Positions 1-7,086 of a stretch of 33,588 nt of DNA are shown piece by piece (within the stretch, counting starts at the first letter, position 1; each line of letters starts with the position of its first letter). A model generated the notes under the pieces. That model was not told the origin of the DNA. It made no database searches and worked only from the letters and a program-made list of their open reading frames with translations. The stretch lies in assembly GCA_026417515.1 (NCBI GenBank), contig JAOADC010000009.1, positions 1 through 33,588 of the forward strand. Direction: 5' to 3'. The DNA comes from Actinomycetota bacterium (GTDB lineage Bacteria > Actinomycetota > Aquicultoria > SKW223). The translations under genes were made by a program, and so were the position numbers.

Positions 1-617
1 ATTAAAGAGAATAATAAAGCACGCAGAAATATAAGAACCCTTGCTTTGTATGGTTTTGCACTTTCAGGTACTGCTTTCTTATGTATGAAGTAATTTGGAT
101 AAGGGAATTATTGTTGATCTTTGGAAGTTCAGTTTATGCTGCTTCCAGTATGCTAACTGCGTTTATGTCAGGACTAATATTGGGTGCCTATATTGAGGAA
201 AAATTGCAGACAAGAGCAAAAATCTCTTTAAAACTTTTGGCTTTCTTGAACTGAAGATTGGATTCTTTGGTTTACTTAAAGTACCTCTAATTAACTATCT
301 CTCACCAGTTTAATTCTTTGTATGCCGCTTCTTCAGGGAGAGTTATTCTTATTTTTCGTTGCGCAGTTTTTGATGGCTTTTCTTATTATGCTAATTCCAA
401 CATCTTTGATGGGGCAACATTTCCATTGGTTTCAAAAATAGAAACAAAGCGAATTGAGAAATTGGGAAAGGATGTTGGAAGCGTTTATTAAATCAATACG
501 CTTGTTTGATCATTGGTTCTTATAATGCTTGTTTTCTTGTAGTACCTCCCCTGACCGTCAAGAATGCAACCCTTATGGCTGCCTCGTTAAATATGGTAGT
601 GGGTATAATTATCCTAC
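1..617 (+). pseudogene. decayed spermidine-synthase-like polytopic membrane protein gene
   Basis: No intact frame exists, but pieces in shifting frames line up with the membrane half of fused MFS/spermidine-synthase proteins. Frame 1 (1-93) reads FALSGTAFL. The next frame (81-254) reads YEVIWIRELLLIFGSSVYA and then SGLILGAYI. After several stops, 361-450 gives PTSLMG, then ATFPLVSKIE, and 470-617 gives GSVY-stop-INTL, IIGSYNACFLVVPP and ATLMAASLNMVVG. These match the family pattern of a YEVxWxR helix, a PTxLMGATFPL loop and a VGxxYxxNTxGxxxGS helix. At least four frame changes or stops separate them, and no catalytic synthase domain follows: the segment runs into the convergent cytochrome gene at about 618. 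Decay followed by 3' deletion is the simplest reading; poor sequence near a contig edge would look similar. The homology call rests on motif recognition only. Confidence 0.6.
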
Positions 618-1805
618 TCAAAGTCCTTCTGTTTCTAACATTGCTTTTGTTAATGGGCTTTCTTCAATATGGCAGAATTCGCAGACATTTCCACCAAATG
701 TTGATGCGTGACACAGACAATTCATATATGGATTACTTTTAGCAGCCTTTTGATGTTCTAAAAACCACCATTCAAAAGGTCCATGCATTGTATCTCCTTC
801 TTCAGGATGGCATCCACAAGCCCTTTTGTTAGTAGCTCCATTTTCAGAATGGCAGCGAACGCAAAGAGATCTATTTTTGAAAGAATTTTTGGCGTGTGTT
901 CTCACAAATATCTGTGGGTGGGGCATCTCTGTTCCATGACAAGGATTACAGGCTGCATCAACTTCTTTTGGATGGCAAACTTTGTAGCACTTTATTGGTC
1001 CTGTTCCTATTTTTTGCACCAATATTGCATCTTCAATTTTGGCTTTGCTTATAGTCACATCCTCATTATGACATCGCTTACATTCCTTCATGGCAAACGA
1101 TTCCTTTCCATTGTGGCATTCAGCGCAAATCTCTTTTGACGGTAAGTTTTTTTCGGAATGGCCTGAGTTTGCATGACAATCGATGCAATTTATAGGGAAT
1201 TCATTACCTGAAACGAAATCAGAATGCCTGACTTTAGTATAAGTTCCAATGGTTTCTTTGATCTCATTAAGATGGCAATATCTACATGAGTCTTCAAAAA
1301 CCTGAATATTTTTGTCACCCTTAGCTAGTTTGAAGTGAATAAGAAGATTTTCAATTTCCCTGGGCAGGCTTTGCATTTTTCCGAGTAAACCAGGACTTGT
1401 GTGACAGAAAATGCAATTAACATTCTTATGAGCCTTGTTGTTTTTGTGATCGTTAAAAGGCTGTTTTATTTCGTGACAAGAAGCACAAAAGTTTTCATCA
1501 TAGTGAGTGTAATAATATCCAAAAGCAAGAGAAAACAAAAAGAGAGACAAGAGAAAAAATCGAATTGCTTTTTCAAATGGAGTTCGCTTCCTTCGAGCCC
1601 TATTTTTTATGGCTCTCTTTATCCGAAGTTGCTTAAGAATACCAGATATGGATAGCGCAGACAAAATAAGTATAAGTACAAGAATTGTTGCTGCGACAAC
1701 GATAACTGCCATCTGTTCTCTGTGCTCGAAAGGATCTGAAAAAATTACTTTAAAATTATTGAGATTTTCGAGTGCCTCTTTTATATTCAGCTGTCCTATC
1801 ATCAT
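618..1805 (-). CDS. membrane-anchored multihaem cytochrome c (NapC/NirT-like), about 9-12 haems
   Basis: Predicted quinol-linked or electron-conduit cytochrome c with 395 residues. I start it at ATG 1805, which overlaps the upstream cytochrome stop as ATGA and has AGAAGG just upstream; the open frame extends 26 codons further but that is the neighbour's coding sequence. Two N-terminal hydrophobic helices (around AVIVVAATILVLILIL and RFFLLSLFLFSLAFGYYY) are followed by FCASCHEIKQPF and CIFCHTSPG, the start of a NapC/NirT-type haem domain. I count nine CXXCH sites (CASCH, CIFCH, CRYCH, CIDCH, CAECH, CKRCH, CNPCH, CVRCH, CEFCH), one CX3CH (CYKVCH) and two CXCH sites (CGCH, CLCH). The helices suggest that haems lie on the outer face of the membrane. 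Its 3' end overlaps the upstream pseudogene remnant on the other strand. Electron partner unknown. Confidence 0.87.
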   Translation of the reverse strand: MMIGQLNIKEALENLNNFKVIFSDPFEHREQMAVIVVAATILVLILILSALSISGILKQLRIKRAIKNRARRKRTPFEKAIRFFLLSLFLFSLAFGYYYTHYDENFCASCHEIKQPFNDHKNNKAHKNVNCIFCHTSPGLLGKMQSLPREIENLLIHFKLAKGDKNIQVFEDSCRYCHLNEIKETIGTYTKVRHSDFVSGNEFPINCIDCHANSGHSEKNLPSKEICAECHNGKESFAMKECKRCHNEDVTISKAKIEDAILVQKIGTGPIKCYKVCHPKEVDAACNPCHGTEMPHPQIFVRTHAKNSFKNRSLCVRCHSENGATNKRACGCHPEEGDTMHGPFEWWFLEHQKAAKSNPYMNCLCHASTFGGNVCEFCHIEESPLTKAMLETEGL

Positions 1806-2815
1806 CTTACCTTCTGTTTCTGGAATACCTTTTCTGGCGTCCAAAATGTTCCAAAATTTGGATGAACGTGTTTTGTATGACATTCAGCGCAGGCGCGAGA
1901 ATCATGACACTTAAGACAATTATCAGTACCAAATTTTTTTGAGATGCTTGCGTGTAGCTTTAGAAAATTATCCCGATGTGGCATTTCTATTCCATGACAG
2001 GAATCACACCTCTTTTTATCATGGCAGGCGTAACATGCACTTACATTTTGCCTGTCAGTGTATTCCCAATGTGAGTAAATCCATGAATCAGGATGAGGTA
2101 TTTTGATTTTTAGATTCTTTGCTAAAACATGGCAGTTTGCGCAGTAATCCTCTTCATGGCACACGCTGCATTTCTTAGATTTCATTGCACCATGAATATT
2201 TATGTAATTATCAGGATGAAATTTTCCATAGATTTCTAAGTTTTTAGAAAGCAGTTCTTTTTTTCGACCTGTATGGCAAATTGAACAATCAGAGGAGGCA
2301 AAAGTGTCGTCATGACAATCCAAGCAAAAAAACATCGAAGGCTTGTAATAAATTCTCTCATTAAGTTTGTGAGCAATTCCACCATGACAGTATGTGCAGT
2401 TCTTCGTAGTTTTCAGGAAATCCTTGTGTCTGACTCTTACTTTTCCTTTTAAAACTTCTTTTCTGACTTCAGGATGGCAATCAAGACAGATTTTGCTGTC
2501 AAAGAAGTAGCCGTTTTTGATCTTTCCTCCCAATAAGAATGATGTTAGGTTCCTAGTGGCATTGATCTGTCCTGCTATAAAATTTGAAATACCCTTTCCA
2601 GGATGGCATACTGAGCATCTCAATTGACTATGGGGACTTAGCTTGAATAGGTTAGAGTAATTCCTTAAGAGATGGCAGGATTTACAGAAGTTGTTTGAAT
2701 TTAAGCTATAGATGTAGATCAATTGGGATGTGAAAAAGGCAGCAATTAAAAAAAGAAAAAGCATCTTGTATTTTTTCTTATAAAAATTGGTATTATTAAA
2801 GGGTGCCTTCGTCAT
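1802..2815 (-). CDS. membrane-anchored 12-haem cytochrome c (NapC/NirT-like)
   Basis: Multihaem cytochrome of 337 residues from ATG 2815; a GTG at 2824 is an alternative start and neither has a strong ribosome site. One uncleaved N-terminal helix (MLFLFLIAAFFTSQLIYIYS) is followed by the NapC/NrfH-like opening NNFCKSCHLLRNYSN, then LRCSVCHPGKG. Twelve CXXCH motifs follow in order: CKSCH, CSVCH, CLDCH, CTYCH, CLDCH, CSICH, CSVCH, CANCH, CYACH, CDSCH, CLKCH, CAECH. Family knowledge: such proteins take electrons from membrane quinol and pass them to periplasmic or surface partners. First gene of a two-gene unit, coupled to the next cytochrome by an ATGA overlap. It is transcribed divergently from the Rex-like regulator. 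Haem attachment would need the Ccm machinery encoded at 6666-11272. Substrate cannot be told from sequence. Confidence 0.9.
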   Translation of the reverse strand: MTKAPFNNTNFYKKKYKMLFLFLIAAFFTSQLIYIYSLNSNNFCKSCHLLRNYSNLFKLSPHSQLRCSVCHPGKGISNFIAGQINATRNLTSFLLGGKIKNGYFFDSKICLDCHPEVRKEVLKGKVRVRHKDFLKTTKNCTYCHGGIAHKLNERIYYKPSMFFCLDCHDDTFASSDCSICHTGRKKELLSKNLEIYGKFHPDNYINIHGAMKSKKCSVCHEEDYCANCHVLAKNLKIKIPHPDSWIYSHWEYTDRQNVSACYACHDKKRCDSCHGIEMPHRDNFLKLHASISKKFGTDNCLKCHDSRACAECHTKHVHPNFGTFWTPEKVFQKQKVR

Positions 2816-2830
2816 AATTTTCACAGATTA

Positions 2831-2856
2831 ATTATACTTTAAATGCCTCTAATCAA
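2831..2856 (-). promoter_or_regulatory. possible promoter of the cytochrome pair
   Basis: On the minus strand TTGATT (complement of 2851-2856) and TATAAT (complement of 2831-2836) lie upstream of the first cytochrome start. The spacer is only 14 bp, shorter than the usual 16-18, so the -10 is better supported than the -35. Confidence 0.35.
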
Positions 2857-2932
2857 GACTTTTAGCGTATTTTTAGAATTTTTAATTACAGTCAAGAATA
2901 ACTAATTAACAAAATTTCGTTTGCTTTTTGAT

Positions 2933-2959
2933 AAATGTTTTATAATATGGTAAACATTT
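2933..2959. promoter_or_regulatory. inverted-repeat operator candidate over the rex-like promoter
   Basis: A perfect 8-bp inverted repeat, AAATGTTT (2933-2940) and AAACATTT (2952-2959), is separated by 11 bp. The spacer begins with TATAAT (2941-2946), a consensus -10 box for the gene starting at 2977. A dimeric repressor bound here would cover the promoter. The spacing differs from the classical Rex site (TTGTTAA or TTGTGAA half-sites four bases apart), which fits a regulator with altered specificity. Autoregulation is inference. Confidence 0.5.
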
Positions 2960-2976
2960 TCCAATTGGAGGTTAAC

Positions 2977-3624
2977 ATGTGTCCGTTGATTGAGCCGCAA
3001 ATTCCTGATGTGGTCCTTGAGCGGTTAGCTCTTTATCATTGTTTCCTTCAAGAATGGATTATGATTTACAAGGACAAGCCAATAACCTCAAAGGAAATGG
3101 CACAAATTCTAGGTTTAACTGACGAAACTGTGAGACGGGATCTTTCCTTTTTAAGCAAGACGGGCGGAAAACCTGGCGTTGGTTACGATGTTAAGGAGCT
3201 CTACGAACTTTTGAGCCAGAAACTCAATCTTGAAGAAAGACTTCCAATTGTATTCATTGGAAACCTAAATCTTCTGGAAGGGCTAAGCGATGTTTTGAAT
3301 TTTGCAAAATTTGGTTTTGTAGTTGAGCGCATTTTTTCTGAAAATCCTGAAGACATCGGAAAACTTTACTACGGATTGAAAGTTTTATCTCTTGAAGAAC
3401 TAAAGCGAGAGAATCTTCCTGAAAACTGCCGATTAGCAGTCGTTATGGTTCATCAGCAATGGCTGAATTATACTCTAAATAAGTTAAAAGAAGCAGGGAT
3501 TAGGGGCGTGCTTAACTTTACACCTTCAGTTACAACACCTTTTCCGGAAGGAATCGAGGGAATTCAACTAAGATATCCGTGTTATTTAAAGATTCTTCAG
3601 TTTAAGACACTTAAAGCTAAGTAG
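2977..3624 (+). CDS. divergent Rex-family redox regulator with eroded NAD-binding loop
   Basis: Transcriptional regulator of 215 residues. ATG 2977 is chosen because GGAGG ends 5 bp upstream; the frame is open further back. The N-terminal winged helix is clearly Rex: PDVVLERLALY, ITSKEMAQILGLTDETVRRDLSFL and GVGYDVKELYELL match the family's RLPLYYR, SSxELA, QVRKDLSxFG and GVGYDV elements. The C-terminal part keeps the Rossmann layout and the closing IRGVLNFTPS. However, the glycine loop (GAGNLGRAL in typical Rex) reads GNLNLLEGL, losing two of three glycines, and the Asp that ends strand two (typically IFD) is Ser (IFSENPEDIG). NAD(H) sensing is therefore doubtful. It faces the cytochrome genes head to head, with an inverted repeat on its own promoter. 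Control of those cytochromes is inferred from position. Confidence 0.82.
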   Translation: MCPLIEPQIPDVVLERLALYHCFLQEWIMIYKDKPITSKEMAQILGLTDETVRRDLSFLSKTGGKPGVGYDVKELYELLSQKLNLEERLPIVFIGNLNLLEGLSDVLNFAKFGFVVERIFSENPEDIGKLYYGLKVLSLEELKRENLPENCRLAVVMVHQQWLNYTLNKLKEAGIRGVLNFTPSVTTPFPEGIEGIQLRYPCYLKILQFKTLKAK

Positions 3625-4117
3625 GTTGAAGGCTGTTTGCAATTTTTTTCAAAGTTTTTAAGAAATCTCTCTTGAGATCCTTGTTGCTTAAAACTTCAAG
3701 AAGACTGCCAAAATATATGAATTCTGCTTTACCAATTTTATTTGGAAAATCAGTCTGGCTTGATTGATTATCTTGACAAAATATAAGAAATTTTCCTGAC
3801 GGGCTAATTAGCATAAGAGAGGAAAAGAACTTATTTTTTTCCTCATCAAGAATGTTTTTAGGAACGAAAGCTAAGATGTAATTCTCAATTCCTAACTTAA
3901 TTAGGTTTCTTAAAAAGAAATCTTCAACTTTTTTTTGAAATATATTTGATTTTTCTGTGTCATTAAATTCGTTGCATATTATAAACCAGGCAGCATTGAA
4001 GTAATTCTTGCCATTTTTAAAAAATTGCCTAATAAATACCCCCTTACTATTCAGAAATTCAAACGAATAAGAAATATCTTCATATCTTTTTTTAATTGAA
4101 ACCTGTTCAAGAACCAT
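3617..4117 (-). CDS. hypothetical protein, 166 residues
   Basis: I do not recognise this protein. It is 166 residues, soluble in appearance, without signal peptide or helix, rich in Phe, Lys and Asn, with alternating hydrophobic stretches (AAWFIICNEF, YILAFVPKN, SLMLISPSGKFLIFCQDN) that suggest an alpha/beta fold. No cysteine pairs or catalytic motif stand out. It converges on the rex-like gene and its stop overlaps that gene's last 8 bp. Only AAAAAG precedes ATG 4117, so translation may be weak. Codon use resembles its neighbours. It may be lineage specific. Confidence 0.6.
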   Translation of the reverse strand: MVLEQVSIKKRYEDISYSFEFLNSKGVFIRQFFKNGKNYFNAAWFIICNEFNDTEKSNIFQKKVEDFFLRNLIKLGIENYILAFVPKNILDEEKNKFFSSLMLISPSGKFLIFCQDNQSSQTDFPNKIGKAEFIYFGSLLEVLSNKDLKRDFLKTLKKIANSLQPT

Positions 4118-4174
4118 CTTTTTAAAGTTTATCAGACAATCTAAGTTTATAATTAAGCAGAAGGGGTGATTATT

Positions 4175-4408
4175 ATGGTAAGGGCTTTCATTTTCATTAC
4201 AGTTGAGCCTGGCTATGTGAAGGATGCTCTCTATGCAATAAAAAATTTAAACGGAGTTCAAAGAGCTTTTGCGGTTACAGGACCTTACGACATCATTGCT
4301 GAGGTAAAAGGCGAATCAATTGAAGAGATTGGGAAGAGCGTTGTTCATAGCATACAGAACATTGAAGGAGTCGAAAGAACCCTAACTTCTATAGTTGTTG
4401 AAATATAA
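4175..4408 (+). CDS. stand-alone Lrp/AsnC effector-binding (RAM) domain protein
   Basis: A 77-residue protein consisting only of the alpha/beta effector domain of Lrp/AsnC regulators: MVRAFIFITVEPGYVKDALY, then NLNGVQRAFAVTGPYDIIAEV and VHSIQNIEGVERTLTSIVVE. The G-x-YD-I-I-A-E-V segment is the family hallmark. There is no DNA-binding helix-turn-helix. ATG 4175 is favoured over GTG 4166 because GGGGTGA (4163-4169) sits 5 bp before it. Such stand-alone domains form ring oligomers that bind amino acids or modulate full-length Lrp proteins. The next gene starts 3 bp after the stop, so the two are probably co-transcribed. Confidence 0.85.
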   Translation: MVRAFIFITVEPGYVKDALYAIKNLNGVQRAFAVTGPYDIIAEVKGESIEEIGKSVVHSIQNIEGVERTLTSIVVEI

Positions 4409-4411
4409 TCA

Positions 4412-4984
4412 ATGAGCCTGAGCAAAAAGGAAGTACGCAAACTTGTCCAGGCAAAAAGAAAAGAAATATCTATTTTGGAACATTCAATTTTAAGCACCAA
4501 AATTGCTGAGTTTGCTTCACGACTTATATCAGAGAAAAATTTGAGGACGATTTCAATTTTTTTGTCATACAATAAAGAACCTCGTACGGATTGCATTGTA
4601 GCCTATGCTCTTCAAAATGGTCTGGAAGTTTATGTACCTGTTGCTGATTACAAGAGGAAGATTCTTTACCATACAAAGCTTGTAGGACTTGCCTTTGTTG
4701 AGATAGATGAGAAGGGTATAAGAGTACCAAGGGAAAGGGAAAATCTTTTATCTCCTGAAGAAACTCATTTTGATGCAGTTTTTTGTCCAGGTATTGCTTT
4801 TGATGTGTCAGGAAACAGAGTTGGCCATGGAGAAGGTCTCTATGATCGTTTTCTAGTAAAAGTTAACCAGACTATTAAGGTAGGCTTAGGATTCGATTTT
4901 CAGATCTTTGACGAACTGGAATCTATGGAACACGATGTCAAAATGGATGTTTTAATAACACAAACAGGGATTATTGAGATCTGA
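4412..4984 (+). CDS. 5-formyltetrahydrofolate cyclo-ligase
   Basis: Converts 5-formyl-THF to 5,10-methenyl-THF with ATP, returning a storage or inhibitory folate to the one-carbon pool. It has 190 residues, normal for the family. The N-terminus KKEVRKLVQAKRKEI matches the family Arg/Lys substrate-binding stretch. The C-terminal signature is FCPGIAFDVSGNRVGHGEGLYDRF in two parts: PGIAFD then RVGHGEGLYDRFL, where most members have RLGYGGGYYDRFL, so two positions are unusual. The start lies 3 bp after the RAM-domain gene and lacks its own ribosome site, implying translational coupling. Symbol usage for this family varies (ygfA, fau), so I leave it blank. It converges on the deacetylase gene with a 14-bp overlap. 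Confidence 0.92.
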   Translation: MSLSKKEVRKLVQAKRKEISILEHSILSTKIAEFASRLISEKNLRTISIFLSYNKEPRTDCIVAYALQNGLEVYVPVADYKRKILYHTKLVGLAFVEIDEKGIRVPRERENLLSPEETHFDAVFCPGIAFDVSGNRVGHGEGLYDRFLVKVNQTIKVGLGFDFQIFDELESMEHDVKMDVLITQTGIIEI

Positions 4985-6065
4985 TTTTTGCAAAGTCTGC
5001 TAGAGTAACAAATACAAAACCTTTCCTAAGAGCTGTTTTTATTATCATTTCTGTTGCTCTGACCGTTCCTTTCCTGCTTCCTCCGCCATCGTGCATCAAG
5101 ACAACAGCTCCTGGAACTAAGTTCCTTTGAACTTTAGAAAAAATTAGATCTGCATTCTGATTTTTCCAATCTTCAGTATCGATTGTCCATAATGAGACCT
5201 TGTAATTTCTTGATTTAAGGTATTGGAGCAATCTTTCGTCATATATACCCATAGGCGGTCTAAACCAAGAAGGCTTTATACCTGTATACTTTTTTACAAT
5301 CTCTTCTGTTTTTCTTACTTCAAAATCTATCCTGTATTTGGATGATTTTCTCAAATTTAAATGACTGTAAGAATGATTGCCGATAAGATGTCCCTGTTTT
5401 GCGATCTGTCTTAAAATTTCTGGATGTCTTTCTGCGTGCTTTCCAATAACAAAAAAAGTTGCTTTCACATGATATTTTTGCAAGACATTAAGTAAGATCG
5501 GTGTATATATTGAAGGCCCGTCGTCATACGTTAGAGCAAGAATCTTTTCCTTAAATCCATCTGTTCTCCTAAATAAAGCACCTCTGCCTTTTTTGGCAAG
5601 AAGTTCATGATTAAAGTTATATCGATCTGATTTACTTACCAGTTTAATAGAAGGAACCCCAGCTCTTTCAAGTTTTATAAAGGGTCCTTTCCCAACAATT
5701 ATTTCTTTAGGTTCATAAAAACTATACTCAGTTACCATTCTTTCCCAAGATAATCTTCTTTTTATGGTAACGACCTTCATGGGATAAAAGATTTTCTTAT
5801 TTAAGCCAAACGTTTCATTTCCTTCTCTGAACTTTAATTTAGACTTTATGGTAATAAAATTGCTGTTTCCTAATTCAACAAACTGCTTATAGGAAGTGTC
5901 TAAATTGTTTCTTTCAAGTAAATTTTCAAAACTCTCACCAAATTTTGCATAAAGGATGGAACCATTGAAGTTTACTGGTATGTTTAAGAGTGAATACCAT
6001 GATAAAGAAGTAATTAAAAGAACTAGAAGTATTAAAACGATTGTTGCTTGTGTAGTTAATTTCAC
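4971..6065 (-). CDS. membrane-anchored polysaccharide deacetylase (NodB domain)
   Basis: Removes N-acetyl groups from an extracytoplasmic glycan such as peptidoglycan (family knowledge). I place the start at GTG 6065, giving 364 residues; the frame is open to 6149 but that would overlap nrdR. From this start, one signal-anchor helix (about 8-24) leads to a 150-residue spacer, part of which (about 95-145) resembles G5/DUF348-type beta modules, a weak call. The NodB domain follows with all motifs: TYDDG (Asp181, Asp182), HSYSH (His231, His235), RPPMG (Arg269 region), a D-x-E-DW stretch and LMHDGG (His325). The three metal ligands are present. Start is divergent from nrdR with only 52 bp between, and no ribosome site is evident. 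Substrate not determinable. Confidence 0.88.
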   Translation of the reverse strand: MKLTTQATIVLILLVLLITSLSWYSLLNIPVNFNGSILYAKFGESFENLLERNNLDTSYKQFVELGNSNFITIKSKLKFREGNETFGLNKKIFYPMKVVTIKRRLSWERMVTEYSFYEPKEIIVGKGPFIKLERAGVPSIKLVSKSDRYNFNHELLAKKGRGALFRRTDGFKEKILALTYDDGPSIYTPILLNVLQKYHVKATFFVIGKHAERHPEILRQIAKQGHLIGNHSYSHLNLRKSSKYRIDFEVRKTEEIVKKYTGIKPSWFRPPMGIYDERLLQYLKSRNYKVSLWTIDTEDWKNQNADLIFSKVQRNLVPGAVVLMHDGGGSRKGTVRATEMIIKTALRKGFVFVTLADFAKIRSQ

Positions 6066-6117
6066 GACTATAAATGATATACTGCTTTTTGTAGAAAACA
6101 AGGTGGGGTGCTGATAA

Positions 6118-6588
6118 ATGCGTTGTCCATATTGTGGCGCAGAAGACACTCAGGTTCTAGATTCAAGGCCAGTTGAGGAAGGTTTCACCATAAGGAGAAG
6201 AAGGTTATGTTCAAAATGCGATAGGCGATTTACCACATACGAAAGACGAGAAATCGGTAAGATGCTTACAGTTATTAAAAAAGACGGCAGAAGAGAACCT
6301 TACAATCGCGATAAGATAATAGACGGACTCTTGGTAGCAACGAGAAAAAGGCCTGTATCTAGGGAAAAGATAGAAGAAATTGCCAACAAAGTTGAGAATG
6401 AGATTTTAAGCGAAGGCGAAAACGAAGTCAGCTCAAAGAAAATCGGTGAGGTTGTTTTAAAACATTTAAAAGATGTTGATGCTGTGGCCTATGTTAGGTT
6501 TGCCTCAGTTTACAGGGAATTTAAAGATATTGACGAGTTCACAAACGAACTTAAGAAGCTTCAAGATCAAGAGAAAGATGGATCATAA
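6118..6588 (+). CDS. nrdR: transcriptional repressor NrdR
   Basis: Nucleotide-sensing repressor of ribonucleotide reductase genes. The 156 residues are the normal length. The N-terminal zinc ribbon has MRCPYC and LCSKCDRRF (Cys3, Cys6, Cys31, Cys34), followed by FTTYERRE and then the ATP-cone domain beginning KMLTVIKKDGRREPYNRDKI. The C-terminal VAYVRFASVYREFKDIDEF is diagnostic. GGTGGGGTG ends 7 bp before ATG 6118, a strong ribosome site. It lies alone between the divergent deacetylase gene and the ccm operon; no ribonucleotide reductase gene is in the window, so its targets are elsewhere. Confidence 0.97.
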   Translation: MRCPYCGAEDTQVLDSRPVEEGFTIRRRRLCSKCDRRFTTYERREIGKMLTVIKKDGRREPYNRDKIIDGLLVATRKRPVSREKIEEIANKVENEILSEGENEVSSKKIGEVVLKHLKDVDAVAYVRFASVYREFKDIDEFTNELKKLQDQEKDGS

Positions 6589-6619
6589 TTTTTCAAGTTA
6601 AATTTCTACTAATTCAGTG

Positions 6620-6625
6620 TATAAT
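6620..6625 (+). promoter_or_regulatory. -10 box for the ccm operon
   Basis: A consensus TATAAT stands 41 bp before the ccmE TTG start in the gap after nrdR. The -35 is weak (GTTAAA, 6597-6602, 17 bp away). This is the only promoter-like site seen before the six ccm genes, which have no gaps large enough for another obvious promoter. Confidence 0.45.
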
Positions 6626-6665
6626 ATTCTAGCTTCAATTAATGTTAAAAAGGCAGGTGTCATCC

Positions 6666-7061
6666 TTGAGCCGCAAAAATAAGATGCTTGTCGGCGGTCT
6701 TCTAGCGTTAATCCTCATCGGTTATTTGATATGGTCTTCCTTCGCCACTGCTTCTCAAAAAAATATTTCTGTGAAGGAAATAGTTGAGAATACTGAGAAG
6801 TACAAAGATGCTCAGATCCGCCTTACTGGTAAAGTTGCTCCTGGGACTATAAAAAAGGAAGGAAAGACCATTGAGTTTGAGATAACTGAAGGGGGTTCGA
6901 ATTTCAAGGTTATTTATAAGGGTGGAGTACCCAACTCTTTCCAGGACAATGCTGATGTTATTGCAGATGGTGAAATATCTGAGGACGGTAGCTATTTTAA
7001 GGCAAAAAGCCTTATTGTGAAGTGTCCTTCAAAATATACAGCAGGGGAAGACAAAAAATAA
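6666..7061 (+). CDS. ccmE: cytochrome c maturation protein CcmE, Cys (CXXXY) variant
   Basis: Periplasmic haem chaperone that carries haem covalently before handing it to the lyase. TTG 6666 is preferred to ATG 6642 because AGGTG (6655-6659) is spaced 6 bp from it; this gives 131 residues. One N-terminal anchor helix (LVGGLLALILIGYLIWSSF) is followed by an OB-fold domain: YKDAQIRLTGKVAPGTI, FEITEGGSNFKVIYKGGVP, DNADVIADGEI. The haem-attachment site reads VKCPSKY, a CXXXY motif in place of the HXXXY of classical CcmE. Cys-type CcmE marks the System I* variant known from archaea and some anaerobic bacteria. First gene of the ccm operon, 25 bp before ccmF. Confidence 0.93.
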   Translation: MSRKNKMLVGGLLALILIGYLIWSSFATASQKNISVKEIVENTEKYKDAQIRLTGKVAPGTIKKEGKTIEFEITEGGSNFKVIYKGGVPNSFQDNADVIADGEISEDGSYFKAKSLIVKCPSKYTAGEDKK

Positions 7062-7086
7062 TAGTTTAGATTGATGAGGTGATTAA

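Noticed and set aside
1806-1883. 26-codon extension of the second cytochrome upstream of ATG 1805
   Set aside because: It overlaps the C-terminus of the first cytochrome, which encodes the last CXXCH and tail; the ATGA overlap and AGAAGG support 1805.
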